DNA of 19,845 nt, taken from Prevotella sp. UBA3288 (GTDB lineage Bacteria > Bacteroidota > Bacteroidia > Bacteroidales > Bacteroidaceae). Positions within the stretch are counted from its first letter, which is position 1; each line of letters opens with the position of its first letter. The notes under the pieces were generated by a model, which was not told where the DNA came from, searched no databases, and saw only the letters and a list, made by a program, of their open reading frames with translations. This document shows positions 6,085 to 14,061 of this stretch, in pieces. The DNA lies in NCBI GenBank assembly GCA_002361655.1, contig DETM01000051.1:25924-45768 (forward strand), written 5' to 3'. A program made the position numbers and the translations under genes.

Positions 6085-8460
6085 ATGTCAGTACAGAGTG
6101 CTACTTTTGCCGACATTCACTTGAGTGAAGAGGATATCAAGTCCCGCTATATCCAGCCGGCTCTGGAAGATAAGGGATGGGACAAATACCACATGCGGTT
6201 GGAGTATGCCTATACCGCAGGTCAGATCATTGTGCAAGGGTCGCTGAAGCACCGCAAACGGGGAAAGCGTGTCGATTACCTGCTGTATACTGAAGACAAC
6301 TACCCCATTGCCGTTGTCGAGGCAAAGGATAGGAAACATTCCCCTGCCGACGGCATTCAGCAGGCCATTGACTATGCCCGCGACCTGGACTTGCCTTATG
6401 CCTATGCCACCAATGGTGAGAAGTTTGTGGAGCACGACATGAATACAGGAGCAGAGCGCACCTTCGGAATGGATGAATTTCCAACACCTTTGGCACTGCG
6501 TGAACGCCACCGCCAATGGATGTATGAAAACAAGAACCTTACCGATGAGGGTGCCCACCTTCTGGATATTCCTTATTATAGCGATAGCGACAGTTACCCA
6601 CCTCGCTACTATCAGCGTATTGCCATCAACAAAGTGATAGAGGCTGTAGCCTGTGGCAAGAACAGAATCCTATTGGTGATGGCAACGGGCACAGGAAAGA
6701 CCTATACCGCCTTCCAAATCATCCATCGCCTGCATGCTTCTGGGCGAATGAAACGCATACTTTATCTTGCTGACCGTAACATTCTTATAGACCAGACCAT
6801 GCGACAAGACTTCAAGCCCTTCCGTAAGGTGATGTCAAAAGTTCAGGGCAAGAGTGCCGAGTCGGGGTTTGAAATCTATATGAGTCTCTACGGACAGTGG
6901 GTAAAGAATGAAAAGGAGATGCAACCAGGTGAGAAGCAGCCCTACGAGAACTACGCCACGGACTTCTTCGACCTAATCGTGGTGGATGAGTGTCACCGCA
7001 GTAGTATCAATGAGGATAAGGAGTGGCACAAGATACTGACCTATTTTGACAAGGCAACTCAGATAGGTCTCACTGCTACACCTAAGAGTGTCGAGGGTGC
7101 CGACAACTATGAATACTTCGGACACCCTGTCTATACCTATTCGCTGAAGCAAGGCATTGCCGATGGCTATCTGGCTCCTTACCGCGTTACCAAGTCGTTC
7201 ATCAATGTCGATATGGAAGGCTATGTGACAGAGGAAGGTGAGCAGGACTTATTCGGCAATGAGATAGAAGAAAGCATCTTCACCCGTAACACCTTTGGCC
7301 GAGAAATTCAGATTACGGAGCGTCAGAAGGTAGTGGCCTATCGTATCACACAAATGATGAAGGTGATAGGCAGGATGACAAAAACCATCGTGTTCTGTCC
7401 GGATCAGGAGGAAGCCGCCATTATGCGGGAATTGCTGATAGTCATGAATCAGGATATGGTGAAACGCTATCCCGATTATATTGTACGTATCACCAGCGAT
7501 GACAGAGTAGGCAAATCGTTGCTCGACAACTTCATTGACCCCTACGAAGCGTGCCCTGTAATCGCTACGACCAGCGAACTGCTGACAACAGGTGTTGACT
7601 GCAAAACCTGTGGACTGATTGTCATAGACAAGGAGGTGAACAACCCCACCACCTTCAAACAGATGATAGGACGAGGCACCAGAATTTTTGAGAAGAAAGA
7701 GAAGATGAACTTCGAGATTCTGGACTTCCGGGGAGCCACGCAGTTATTTGAAAAGGGCTTTGACGATGATGTAGATCCTGAAGACTATGGCAAACGTACC
7801 AAAGAAGGTAAAACCGAAGATGGGGAAGATGGCGGCAAGAAAGGTGGTGGAGACGGCGGCAAACAACCTCTCAAAGAGCCACACAGGAAATACCACGTCG
7901 AAGGACATGACATCAGGATAGTGCACGAAGTGGTGCAGTTCCTGGGCGAAGACGGCAAGACGCTCTTTACAGAACGACTTACCGACTTTACCCGCAAGGC
8001 CATCAAGAAGCAATACCCCACGCTGGATTCTTTCCGAGGGGCATGGGCGCAGGCCGACAAGAAGCAGGCCATCATCGACGAACTGGCAGAAAACTCTGTG
8101 CTGCTTGATGCCGTCAGGGAAGAGAATCCCGCATTGAAAGACTGCGACTACTTCGACATCATCAGCCACGTGGCATTCGACCAGAAACCGCTCACCCGAA
8201 AGGAGCGTATTGACGGGGTGAAGAAGCGCAACTATCTGGCCAAGTATGAAGGTCAGGCTCGCAAGGTCATTGAGGGACTGATGGAGAAATACGGTGAGGT
8301 TGGCGTGACGAACATCGAGAACTCGCAGATCCTGAACATGAATCCCTTCTCAAAGATTGCAAAGCGTCCCCGCATCATGAAGGGCATCTTCAAGAGTCCC
8401 GAGGAATACAACGAGGCAGTCAGAGATTTAGAGAACGAACTATATAATGTGGCCAATTAA
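6085..8460 (+). CDS. hsdR: Type I restriction enzyme R (endonuclease/translocase) subunit
   Basis: The motor and nuclease subunit of a type I restriction-modification complex; it translocates unmethylated DNA using ATP and cuts it. The 791-residue protein shows an N-terminal PD-(D/E)XK-type nuclease with Asp64 (VDYLLY) and Glu79-x-Lys81 (VEAKD). The superfamily 2 helicase motifs follow: Walker A MATGTGKT with Lys205, DECH at 301-304, GLTATP at 328-333 and QMIGRGTR at 526-533. A Gly/Lys-rich linker (GKTEDGEDGGKKGGGDGG, about residues 570-590) separates the motor from an EcoEI-type C-terminal domain ending KSPEEYNEAVRDLENELYNVAN. Length and motif order are normal for EcoEI-like HsdR. The ATG at 6085 lies just before family-like sequence; no strong promoter was seen, although TTTG at 6039-6042 could be a -33 box. 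hsdM follows after 35 AT-rich bases. Confidence 0.96.
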   Translation: MSVQSATFADIHLSEEDIKSRYIQPALEDKGWDKYHMRLEYAYTAGQIIVQGSLKHRKRGKRVDYLLYTEDNYPIAVVEAKDRKHSPADGIQQAIDYARDLDLPYAYATNGEKFVEHDMNTGAERTFGMDEFPTPLALRERHRQWMYENKNLTDEGAHLLDIPYYSDSDSYPPRYYQRIAINKVIEAVACGKNRILLVMATGTGKTYTAFQIIHRLHASGRMKRILYLADRNILIDQTMRQDFKPFRKVMSKVQGKSAESGFEIYMSLYGQWVKNEKEMQPGEKQPYENYATDFFDLIVVDECHRSSINEDKEWHKILTYFDKATQIGLTATPKSVEGADNYEYFGHPVYTYSLKQGIADGYLAPYRVTKSFINVDMEGYVTEEGEQDLFGNEIEESIFTRNTFGREIQITERQKVVAYRITQMMKVIGRMTKTIVFCPDQEEAAIMRELLIVMNQDMVKRYPDYIVRITSDDRVGKSLLDNFIDPYEACPVIATTSELLTTGVDCKTCGLIVIDKEVNNPTTFKQMIGRGTRIFEKKEKMNFEILDFRGATQLFEKGFDDDVDPEDYGKRTKEGKTEDGEDGGKKGGGDGGKQPLKEPHRKYHVEGHDIRIVHEVVQFLGEDGKTLFTERLTDFTRKAIKKQYPTLDSFRGAWAQADKKQAIIDELAENSVLLDAVREENPALKDCDYFDIISHVAFDQKPLTRKERIDGVKKRNYLAKYEGQARKVIEGLMEKYGEVGVTNIENSQILNMNPFSKIAKRPRIMKGIFKSPEEYNEAVRDLENELYNVAN

Positions 8461-8495
8461 ATAGTAAATAGTAAATTGTCAAATTGTAAATAAAA

Positions 8496-10049
8496 ATGGC
8501 AGTAGGAAACTTAGTAAAACGCTTGCAGGACATCATGCGCAAGGATGCCGGTATCAATGGCGATGCACAGCGCATAGAGCAGATGGTTTGGATGTTCTTT
8601 CTGAAAGTATATGATGCAGCAGAAGAGGACTGGGAACTGGATGCTTTCGACAAAGGAGAAGAGTTCAAGAGCATCATCCCAGAGGATCTTCGCTGGCGCA
8701 ACTGGGCACCTTCGAAAGACGAGGAAGGAAAACTGAAAAGCGACTTCCTGACGGGACAACCCTTGCTTGACTTCATCAATGAAAAACTGTTCCGCGTCCT
8801 AAAGGGTGAGGATAGTCTTGACGGAGAGATTAAGGGCATACAGGTGACCCGCGAGACGGCCCGACATCAAGCAGTTGTGCGCGACGTGTTCCAAGAGGTA
8901 AACCAGTATATGAAGAACGGCGTGCTGTTACGCCAGATGATTGATGAGATTGACGCTGTAGATATGCTCGACAGCGAAGAGAGCCATCAGTTTGGCGATA
9001 TGTATGAGACGCTGCTGAAAGACCTTCAGGCAGCAGGCAATGCAGGTGAGTTCTATACGCCACGACCGCTGACTGACTTCACCGTCCAGCATCTTGACCC
9101 CAAATTGGGCGAACTGATGGGTGACCTGGCGGCAGGTACAGGCGGCTTCATCATCTCCACACTGAACTATCTGGAGAAACAGAAGAAGACGGCAGCCGAC
9201 GAAGAGGCCTTCCAACACTCGGTGATGGGCCAGGAGTGGAAGCCCTTCCCTTATCTGCTGGGTGTGACGAACATTATGCTGCACGGCATCAAAGACCCCG
9301 AGTTCTTCCACATGGACTCTTTAGGCAAGAATATGAGCGAATATCAGGAAGAAGGCAAACTGGACACCATAGCCATGAATCCCCCATACGGCGGTGCTAC
9401 TGATAGTGCTACCAAGATGAATTTCAAGGCAGAATATCGCTCGTCAGAGACGGCCGACCTCTTTATGGTGCTGATTATGCAGCGATTGAACAAAGGCGGA
9501 CGTGCCGGTGTGGTGGTGCCCGATGGTTTCCTGTTCGGTACGGATGGTGCCAAGTTGGCCATCAAGAAGCGCCTGCTACAGGAGTTCAACCTGCATACCA
9601 TCATCCGCTTGCCTGGCAGTGTATTCTCTCCCTATACTTCGATAGCCACCAACATTCTGTTCTTCAACAACGAACGGGCAGAAGGCGCACCAGAGGGCTA
9701 TGCCACGCGTGAGACCTGGATCTACCGCATGGACATGCCTGAGGGCTACAAGCATTTCTCGAAGACCCGTCCTATTCTGAATCAACATTTCGATGTGGTA
9801 AACGAATGGTGGCAGAACCGCCAAGTGCTGGAGGATGGTGAGAAATCACGCTCTTTCACAGCACAAGAGTTAATGGATACTGGCTGCAATTTCGACCAGT
9901 GTAAGTTCCCCAAGGAAGAGGAAGAGGTGCTGCGCCCTGAAGAGTTGCTGAGACGCTACCACGAGGAGCGCACCGCCCTCGACAGCAAGATTGACGCCCA
10001 ACTCCGCGAGATTGAATCTATCTTAGGAATAAAAATAGCAGAGCAGTGA
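8496..10049 (+). CDS. hsdM: Type I restriction-modification DNA methyltransferase M subunit
   Basis: The N6-adenine DNA methyltransferase subunit. It modifies host sites with S-adenosylmethionine and is also a structural part of the restriction complex. The 517-residue protein has an N-terminal helical HsdM_N domain (LQDIMRKDAGINGDAQRIEQMVWMFFLKV). Next come GEFYTPRPLTDF, the SAM-binding motif I DLAAGTGGF (residues 210-218, where many family members read DPACGTGGF) and the catalytic motif IV NPPY at 295-298 within IAMNPPYGG. The C-terminal part has RAGVVVPDGFLFG and RLPGSVFSPYTSIATNILFF, typical of type I M subunits. It starts 35 bases after hsdR and ends 8 bases before the convergent toxin gene. 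Family length is normal and it appears intact. Confidence 0.96.
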   Translation: MAVGNLVKRLQDIMRKDAGINGDAQRIEQMVWMFFLKVYDAAEEDWELDAFDKGEEFKSIIPEDLRWRNWAPSKDEEGKLKSDFLTGQPLLDFINEKLFRVLKGEDSLDGEIKGIQVTRETARHQAVVRDVFQEVNQYMKNGVLLRQMIDEIDAVDMLDSEESHQFGDMYETLLKDLQAAGNAGEFYTPRPLTDFTVQHLDPKLGELMGDLAAGTGGFIISTLNYLEKQKKTAADEEAFQHSVMGQEWKPFPYLLGVTNIMLHGIKDPEFFHMDSLGKNMSEYQEEGKLDTIAMNPPYGGATDSATKMNFKAEYRSSETADLFMVLIMQRLNKGGRAGVVVPDGFLFGTDGAKLAIKKRLLQEFNLHTIIRLPGSVFSPYTSIATNILFFNNERAEGAPEGYATRETWIYRMDMPEGYKHFSKTRPILNQHFDVVNEWWQNRQVLEDGEKSRSFTAQELMDTGCNFDQCKFPKEEEEVLRPEELLRRYHEERTALDSKIDAQLREIESILGIKIAEQ

Positions 10050-10057
10050 TGATGCAG

Positions 10058-10246
10058 TCACTTATCGTCGTAATGCCCCCACGCCGAGATGACGTCAACA
10101 TAAACCTCGGCCTCGAAGATTTCGTAAACCAAACGATGCTTCTTAGTGATAGTACGGCTCCACTGTCCGTTACGATTGCCTTTCAGTTGTTCTGGATGGC
10201 CTGTGCCGGTTTGAGGATGTTCCTTCAGTTCCTGAATATACATCAT
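10058..10246 (-). CDS. YoeB/Txe-family toxin, N-terminally truncated
   Basis: A 62-residue protein with the catalytic half of a YoeB-type mRNA interferase: EHPQTGTGHPEQLKGN, WSRTITKKHRLVYEI and a terminal GHYDDK. Equivalents of Glu46, Arg65 and His83 are all present. The first 25-30 residues, forming the N-terminal strand and helices in full-length relatives (about 85-90 residues), are missing: the protein begins MMYIQELKEHPQ, and all upstream sequence belongs to the antitoxin gene, whose stop overlaps the ATGATG start. Deletion of the first quarter of the gene is the simplest reading. Without these helices folding or ribosome binding is doubtful, so it is probably inactive. It lies between hsdM and hsdS, opposite to them. 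Confidence 0.8.
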   Translation of the reverse strand: MMYIQELKEHPQTGTGHPEQLKGNRNGQWSRTITKKHRLVYEIFEAEVYVDVISAWGHYDDK

Positions 10247-10503
10247 CCCACTCTTTGCAAGAATTCATCCAACGACTCATCGGGCAACATCTCAACACCC
10301 TCACCACGCCTGATTTGTTCTCTTGCTTCATCTACACGGGCAAAGAACTCTTCCTTGGTCATGAGCGTAGGGTCGGCTTCGCGTTCCTTCACCAGTTTTT
10401 TGGCATATCGGGTCAGTCGCTTCATCAGTGGTTCGCAGTCGGCTATGGCTCCAATGCTTTGCCACAGTTCGGTGTTCATCGCGTTGATTTGTACAGATGT
10501 CAT
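10243..10503 (-). CDS. Antitoxin of the YoeB-type pair inside the hsd operon
   Basis: An 86-residue protein of a type found upstream of YoeB/Txe toxins in Bacteroidetes: MTSVQINAMNTELWQSIGAI, IADCEPLMKRLTRYAKKLVK, MTKEEFFARVDEAREQI and a tail PDESLDEFLQRVG. The LMKRLTRYAKKLVKER region is strongly helical and basic, and the acidic tail likely contacts the toxin. It is not clearly a Phd/YefM fold by eye. The start ATG at 10503 lies 28 bases from a canonical promoter. Its stop overlaps the toxin start. The length seems complete, so an intact antitoxin is paired with a shortened toxin. Confidence 0.8.
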   Translation of the reverse strand: MTSVQINAMNTELWQSIGAIADCEPLMKRLTRYAKKLVKEREADPTLMTKEEFFARVDEAREQIRRGEGVEMLPDESLDEFLQRVG

Positions 10504-10531
10504 AACTTCTATCTTTTTTGTTTTCTGACTG

Positions 10532-10562
10532 CAAAAATAGGAATAAATAATGAAACTACAAA
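10532..10562 (-). promoter_or_regulatory. Promoter of the toxin-antitoxin pair between hsdM and hsdS
   Basis: On the minus strand: TTTG (10562-10559), a 19-base spacer, TATTTTTG (10539-10532), an exact TTTG-N19-TAnnTTTG promoter. It fires away from hsdS, whose ATG at 10579 is only 17 bases beyond the -33 box. Confidence 0.7.
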
Positions 10563-10578
10563 ATAAAATTCGTGAAAT

Positions 10579-12054
10579 ATGAACTCACAGCAGTTAAAGA
10601 ATTCCATCCTGCAAGAAGCCATTGAAGGGCGCTTGGTACCCCAAGACCCTAACGACGAGCCCGCATCCGTGTTGCTGGATAAAATCCGCAAGGAGAAAGC
10701 AAGGTTGGTGAAGGAAGGAAAACTCAAAAAGAAAGACCTCGAAGAAATTCCTATTAGCGAGGATGAAAAGCCGTTTGACATTCCTGAGAGTTGGGAATGG
10801 GTAAGACTGAAAGCAGTATCTCGTAGTATAACTGATGGAGACCATATGCCTCCACCAAAAGCAGATAGCGGAATTCCTTTCCTCGTCATTTCAAACGTAA
10901 TTAAAGGTTATATTGATTTCTCGAATACAAGATTTGTACCACAATCTTATTTTGATAGTATTACTTTGGACAGAAAAGCAGAGGAAGGTGACGTCCTATT
11001 TACGGTAACAGGTTCATATGGCAAAGCTGTATTAAATAGAGCTAATAGATGTTTCTGTTTTCAAAGACATATTGCGCTAATAAAGCCTCTAATCTATTCA
11101 GCATTTGTAGAAGCAATGTTGAACTCACCATATATTAAGACTGAGTGTGACGATAAAGCTACAGGCATGGCTCAAAAGACTGTGGGTATCGATACGCTTC
11201 GTTCGTTTATTGTTCCTCTCCCCCCTCTCGCTGAGCAGAAACGAATTGTGGCGAAGATAGAAGAACTGTTGCCCAAGGTGGAGGAATACGGCAAGGCACA
11301 AGAGGCTCTTGACAAGCTGAATGAGGAACTGCCTGAGCGACTGAAAAAGAGCATCCTGCAAGAGGCTATTGAAGGGCGCTTGGTACCCCAAGACCCCAAC
11401 GACGAGCCTGCCTCTGTGTTGCTTGACAAAATTCGCAAGGAGAAAGCAAGGTTGGTGAAGGAAGGGAAACTCAAAAAGAAAGACCTCGAAGAGACTCCTA
11501 TCGAAGAAGATGAAAAGCCTTTTGAGATTCCTGAGACGTGGGAGTGGTGCAAGTTTGGATCAGTTGTTAAGACCTTTACTGGCAAGACTCCAGAAAGAGG
11601 AAATTCTGAATATTGGCACGATGAAGATTATTCTTGGGTTTCTATATCTGACATGAAGCAAGGAGAAACGTTAACAAAAACAAAGGAACGTATTTCTTCA
11701 AAAGCTGCTGAGAAATGTTTTGGCAATCAAATATCGCTTAAGGGTTCTTTAATTATGAGCTTTAAACTGACTGTTGGAAAAACGTCAATTTTAGGGATTG
11801 ATGCATATCATAATGAAGCCATAATTACAATAGAAACATTGTCCGATCCCAATCTCTATACAAGAGATTATTATTTACATATATTGCCTTTAATAACCAA
11901 TTGGGGCGACTCAAAAGATGCGATAAAGGGTAAAACATTAAACTCAAAGAGTATTAACAACCTCTTAATACCAATGCCACCTTATAATGAGCAGCACCGC
12001 ATCGTGGAAAAGATAGAACAACTAATGAACGAGATAGATAAATTGAAGGTATAA
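10579..12054 (+). CDS. hsdS: Type I restriction-modification specificity S subunit
   Basis: The DNA-recognition subunit; its two target-recognition domains (TRDs) read the two halves of a bipartite site. The 491-residue protein has an unusually regular plan. A conserved segment (residues about 7-74: SILQEAIEGRLVPQDPNDEP, KKKDLEE, ESWEW) precedes TRD1 (about 75-210). Then PLPPLAEQKRIVAKIEELLPK (about 212-240) forms the central coiled-coil region, and a second near-identical copy of the conserved segment (256-323) precedes TRD2 (about 324-463). The closing PMPPYNEQHRIVEKIEQL is the distal coiled coil. Both TRD-coding parts are visibly more AT-rich than the repeats, consistent with acquisition or swapping of TRDs. 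It is separated from hsdM by a divergently read toxin-antitoxin pair, so it may rely on read-through from hsdR-hsdM or on an unseen promoter. Confidence 0.96.
   Translation: MNSQQLKNSILQEAIEGRLVPQDPNDEPASVLLDKIRKEKARLVKEGKLKKKDLEEIPISEDEKPFDIPESWEWVRLKAVSRSITDGDHMPPPKADSGIPFLVISNVIKGYIDFSNTRFVPQSYFDSITLDRKAEEGDVLFTVTGSYGKAVLNRANRCFCFQRHIALIKPLIYSAFVEAMLNSPYIKTECDDKATGMAQKTVGIDTLRSFIVPLPPLAEQKRIVAKIEELLPKVEEYGKAQEALDKLNEELPERLKKSILQEAIEGRLVPQDPNDEPASVLLDKIRKEKARLVKEGKLKKKDLEETPIEEDEKPFEIPETWEWCKFGSVVKTFTGKTPERGNSEYWHDEDYSWVSISDMKQGETLTKTKERISSKAAEKCFGNQISLKGSLIMSFKLTVGKTSILGIDAYHNEAIITIETLSDPNLYTRDYYLHILPLITNWGDSKDAIKGKTLNSKSINNLLIPMPPYNEQHRIVEKIEQLMNEIDKLKV
10597..10800 (+). repeat. HsdS conserved-segment repeat, copy 1
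   Basis: First copy of a segment of about 204 bases that recurs 747 bases (249 codons) downstream at 11344-11547. The two copies encode the same protein except for a few residues (for example LEEIPISEDEKPFDIPESWEW against LEETPIEEDEKPFEIPETWEW, compared in pieces). They differ mostly at third codon positions. Their similarity gives a substrate for recombination that would swap or delete a recognition domain. Confidence 0.9.
11344..11547 (+). repeat. HsdS conserved-segment repeat, copy 2
   Basis: Second copy, in the same orientation and frame as 10597-10800, immediately before TRD2. Long identical blocks are shared with copy 1, such as the stretch encoding EKARLVKEGKLKKKDLEE. Confidence 0.9.
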
Positions 12055-12309
12055 AACAATAAAACGAGAATTAAAACGTAATAATAATAAAGAGACAGAA
12101 TAATAAGCGTCTGATCGTTTCGTAATACATAAGAATCTGGTAAATTCATTATAGCATAAAGAAGAAACGGTGACGAGTAATGACGCCTATGCTGATACAG
12201 CGTAGGGCGGCAAGACTTGTTGCTTTTCTTCGAGGTGCTATACCAGAGCCTTTGTATTGGGCTTCGAGTAACTACCGCCTCTACGTTTTTCTCTAAATCC
12301 CCCGAAAAC
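12055..12309. other. AT-rich spacer with a hairpin, no gene seen
   Basis: The stretch between hsdS and the next gene is very AT-rich for its first 110 bases. It then holds an imperfect hairpin at 12184-12209 (CGCCTATGCTG / CAGCGTAGGGCG around an ATA loop). Open frames on both strands here are short, Ser/Leu/Tyr-rich and non-family-like. No convincing TTTG/TAnnTTTG promoter was found for the downstream gene. Confidence 0.4.
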
Positions 12310-13740
12310 ATGACTACTAGCGATCAAGAGAATATTGAACGGAAACTGAACCATGTGCTCGACATGGGGAAAAGAATCATTGACCTCTATCCGCATATCA
12401 CCTGTACGGAGCGAGCGGCACTTTTGTTGGCAATGACTGCTGCCGTTAGGCAGACAGCAGCCAATATGCGCACCGTGGCAGCCCTGCTGAGAAAGAACCT
12501 GCTGGACCCTTTTCGCATAGACTATACCGACTTTGCCCGCAAGATAGAAAACCTGCACAAGATTTGGGAAGAGGAACTGCAAGGTGCCCCCATCTTTCAT
12601 AACCTGGACAGTCAGAGTCGGCCCATCACCAATCCCCACGACATAGCACTGAAAGAGGATACTGACTACGACCTGACTATACGCACGGCAAATGAGGACA
12701 ACTTTGACTTCTTGGAAACACGTGTGGGACTGATGGATAATGCGCCGCTGATGTGTGAGGCCGTTGACAAGGGACTGGAACAGATAGGGCGGACGCTGCG
12801 TGAGATTGCTGATGACTACCTGAAACTAAAGGCTGACAGCATGAGGCAGGACAAGTGTTTGAGGGAGTTGGAGAAGCAATACGAGGAGATGATGTGGGAG
12901 GACGATCAGGAAAGATTCGTCAACGAAGTGGAAGAATATACGCAGGTAAGTGGCGACAAACTGAAAAGCACCTACCAGCGTTACCTAAACCGCATGGATC
13001 GTGAAGCAACAGATCCTCACGACAACAAGGTATTGGCAGAACTCAATGAGTGGTTCTTGGAAGGACAGAGACCTGCGGCATTTATAGTAGAGAACAGGGA
13101 TAAATTGACAATAGAGGATATAGCCCGTCACTTTCGCTTTGTACGTTGTCGCCGGCTTTTGCATCACCACGTTGAAAGATTCGACCTGCTGCAGCCTGCT
13201 GGTGAACCATTTAAGAATCTATTTATCAATCGTGCCTCACAAGAACTGGCCTTTATGCTGGCTCCAACCATCGCCACTTACGTTGATTTCCGACATAACT
13301 ACCAGTATGCTGCCCTGCAAATGGCAATGCAGGACTTGGGATTGATAGGAAGAGACCCTGGCAACGGCATACAGATGAAAGACTATATCAACAAGTATTA
13401 TCTGAAAGGGGACGAGCAGATAAAAGACCAGACCACACTCACACAGTGGACCGGCAAGTTGCTGGGTAGTATGTTCGGCACGATGGATGAAAACCACCTG
13501 CAGGGCAACTACAGCAGGAAGGACTTCGAGAAAATGAAGGACTACTACTGGCAGTGTCTGAGTATCATCAACAAGATTGTGCAACTGGACTTGCAGGAAT
13601 TACGGTTTGCGCCATATCTCTATGAAGAACACGACAAGACACCCAGTATTACAGAATACAAAAACAGTCAGGGGCAAAGCATCATGGAACGCCTCTCAAT
13701 CTTAAAATCCGCCATCAAGGGTGAAACCCTGTTCAAATGA
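12310..13740 (+). CDS. Unrecognised 476-residue protein downstream of the type I system
   Basis: I do not recognise this family. The chosen start is the ATG at 12310 (MTTSDQENIERKLNHVLDMG); the frame is open to 12217 but that extension (MLLFFEVLYQSL...) looks non-coding. The protein is soluble-looking and mostly helical, with no signal peptide or membrane segment. Its N-terminal half is charged with coiled-coil-like stretches (DQERFVNEVEEYTQVSG; CLRELEKQYEEMMWEDD). The C-terminal half is more compact and aromatic-rich (RRLLHHHVERFDLL, FINRASQELAFMLAP, YVDFRHNYQYAALQMAMQDL, IKDQTTLTQWTGKLLGSMFG, YYWQCLSIINKIVQLDL). No nuclease, NTPase or DNA-binding motif was evident. It follows hsdS on the same strand by 255 bases and overlaps the next small gene by ATGA, so the two form a unit. 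Its position makes a role in the restriction island or a mobile element possible, but that is inference. Confidence 0.85.
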   Translation: MTTSDQENIERKLNHVLDMGKRIIDLYPHITCTERAALLLAMTAAVRQTAANMRTVAALLRKNLLDPFRIDYTDFARKIENLHKIWEEELQGAPIFHNLDSQSRPITNPHDIALKEDTDYDLTIRTANEDNFDFLETRVGLMDNAPLMCEAVDKGLEQIGRTLREIADDYLKLKADSMRQDKCLRELEKQYEEMMWEDDQERFVNEVEEYTQVSGDKLKSTYQRYLNRMDREATDPHDNKVLAELNEWFLEGQRPAAFIVENRDKLTIEDIARHFRFVRCRRLLHHHVERFDLLQPAGEPFKNLFINRASQELAFMLAPTIATYVDFRHNYQYAALQMAMQDLGLIGRDPGNGIQMKDYINKYYLKGDEQIKDQTTLTQWTGKLLGSMFGTMDENHLQGNYSRKDFEKMKDYYWQCLSIINKIVQLDLQELRFAPYLYEEHDKTPSITEYKNSQGQSIMERLSILKSAIKGETLFK

Positions 13741-14008
13741 CGGAAAAAACAGGAGAGATATTGCAAGCCATCAATAACAAAAACGTGCAAGAGGCGCATG
13801 AATTGTTGAGCAGTCCTGTCAACTGTAATCGTGAATGCGCTGTCGATTCTGGCATGTTAACCAAGTCGGTAGCTGGGGCGATGGACTCTTACATGACAAT
13901 GCAAGGCTGAACACTATCAATGAGAAGTATGTGCTGCTCCGTGAGTTCGCCAGACCTAATGAGGAATGGGCAAAGAAGGCTGATCAGTCCCATACTAACA
14001 AGAAGTAG
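13737..14008 (+). pseudogene. Small gene overlapping its neighbour, apparently frameshifted
   Basis: An ATG at 13737 overlaps the stop of the preceding gene (ATGA) and reads MTEKTGEILQAINNKNVQEA then HELLSSPVNC before drifting into an unlikely sequence and stopping at 13908-13910 (57 residues). The convincing continuation is two frames over: WHVNQVGSWGDGLLHDN, ARLNTINEKYVLLREF and ARPNEEWAKKADQSHTNKK, ending TAG at 14006-14008. At least one indel near 13825-13860 seems to have broken a protein of about 90 residues. The second frame could start alone from ATG 13835. The tight overlap implies it was co-translated with the unknown 476-residue protein. Function is unknown. Confidence 0.55.
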
Positions 14009-14040
14009 CGATGTCCAATAGTTGAACATCGCTACTTCTT
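14000..14040. terminator. Perfect 15-bp hairpin between convergent units
   Basis: AAGAAGTAGCGATGT (14000-14014) pairs perfectly with ACATCGCTACTTCTT (14026-14040) around an 11-base loop. It lies at the end of the plus-strand island and 22 bases before the stop of the minus-strand peptide gene, so it is well placed as a terminator, possibly in both directions. The U-tract is weak (TTCTTCATTTAATT). The left arm includes the stop codon of the small gene. Confidence 0.75.
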
Positions 14041-14061
14041 CATTTAATTATAATCAGGTTC

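Noticed and set aside
8461..8495. Repeat-like AT-rich spacer (TAGTAAATAGTAAATTGTCAA) between hsdR and hsdM as a regulatory site
   Set aside because: Only short, simple AT repetition is seen; such spacers are ordinary in Bacteroidetes operons and nothing specific supports a function.
12217..12309. Longer N-terminus for the unknown 476-residue protein
   Set aside because: The added 31 residues are hydrophobic and Ser/Thr-rich without resemblance to the rest, and overlap the hairpin-bearing spacer; the ATG at 12310 fits better.
11982..12311. 109-codon minus-strand frame over the hsdS end and spacer
   Set aside because: Overlaps the conserved C-terminus of hsdS and reads as Tyr/Leu/Ser-rich sequence typical of translated AT-rich spacer.
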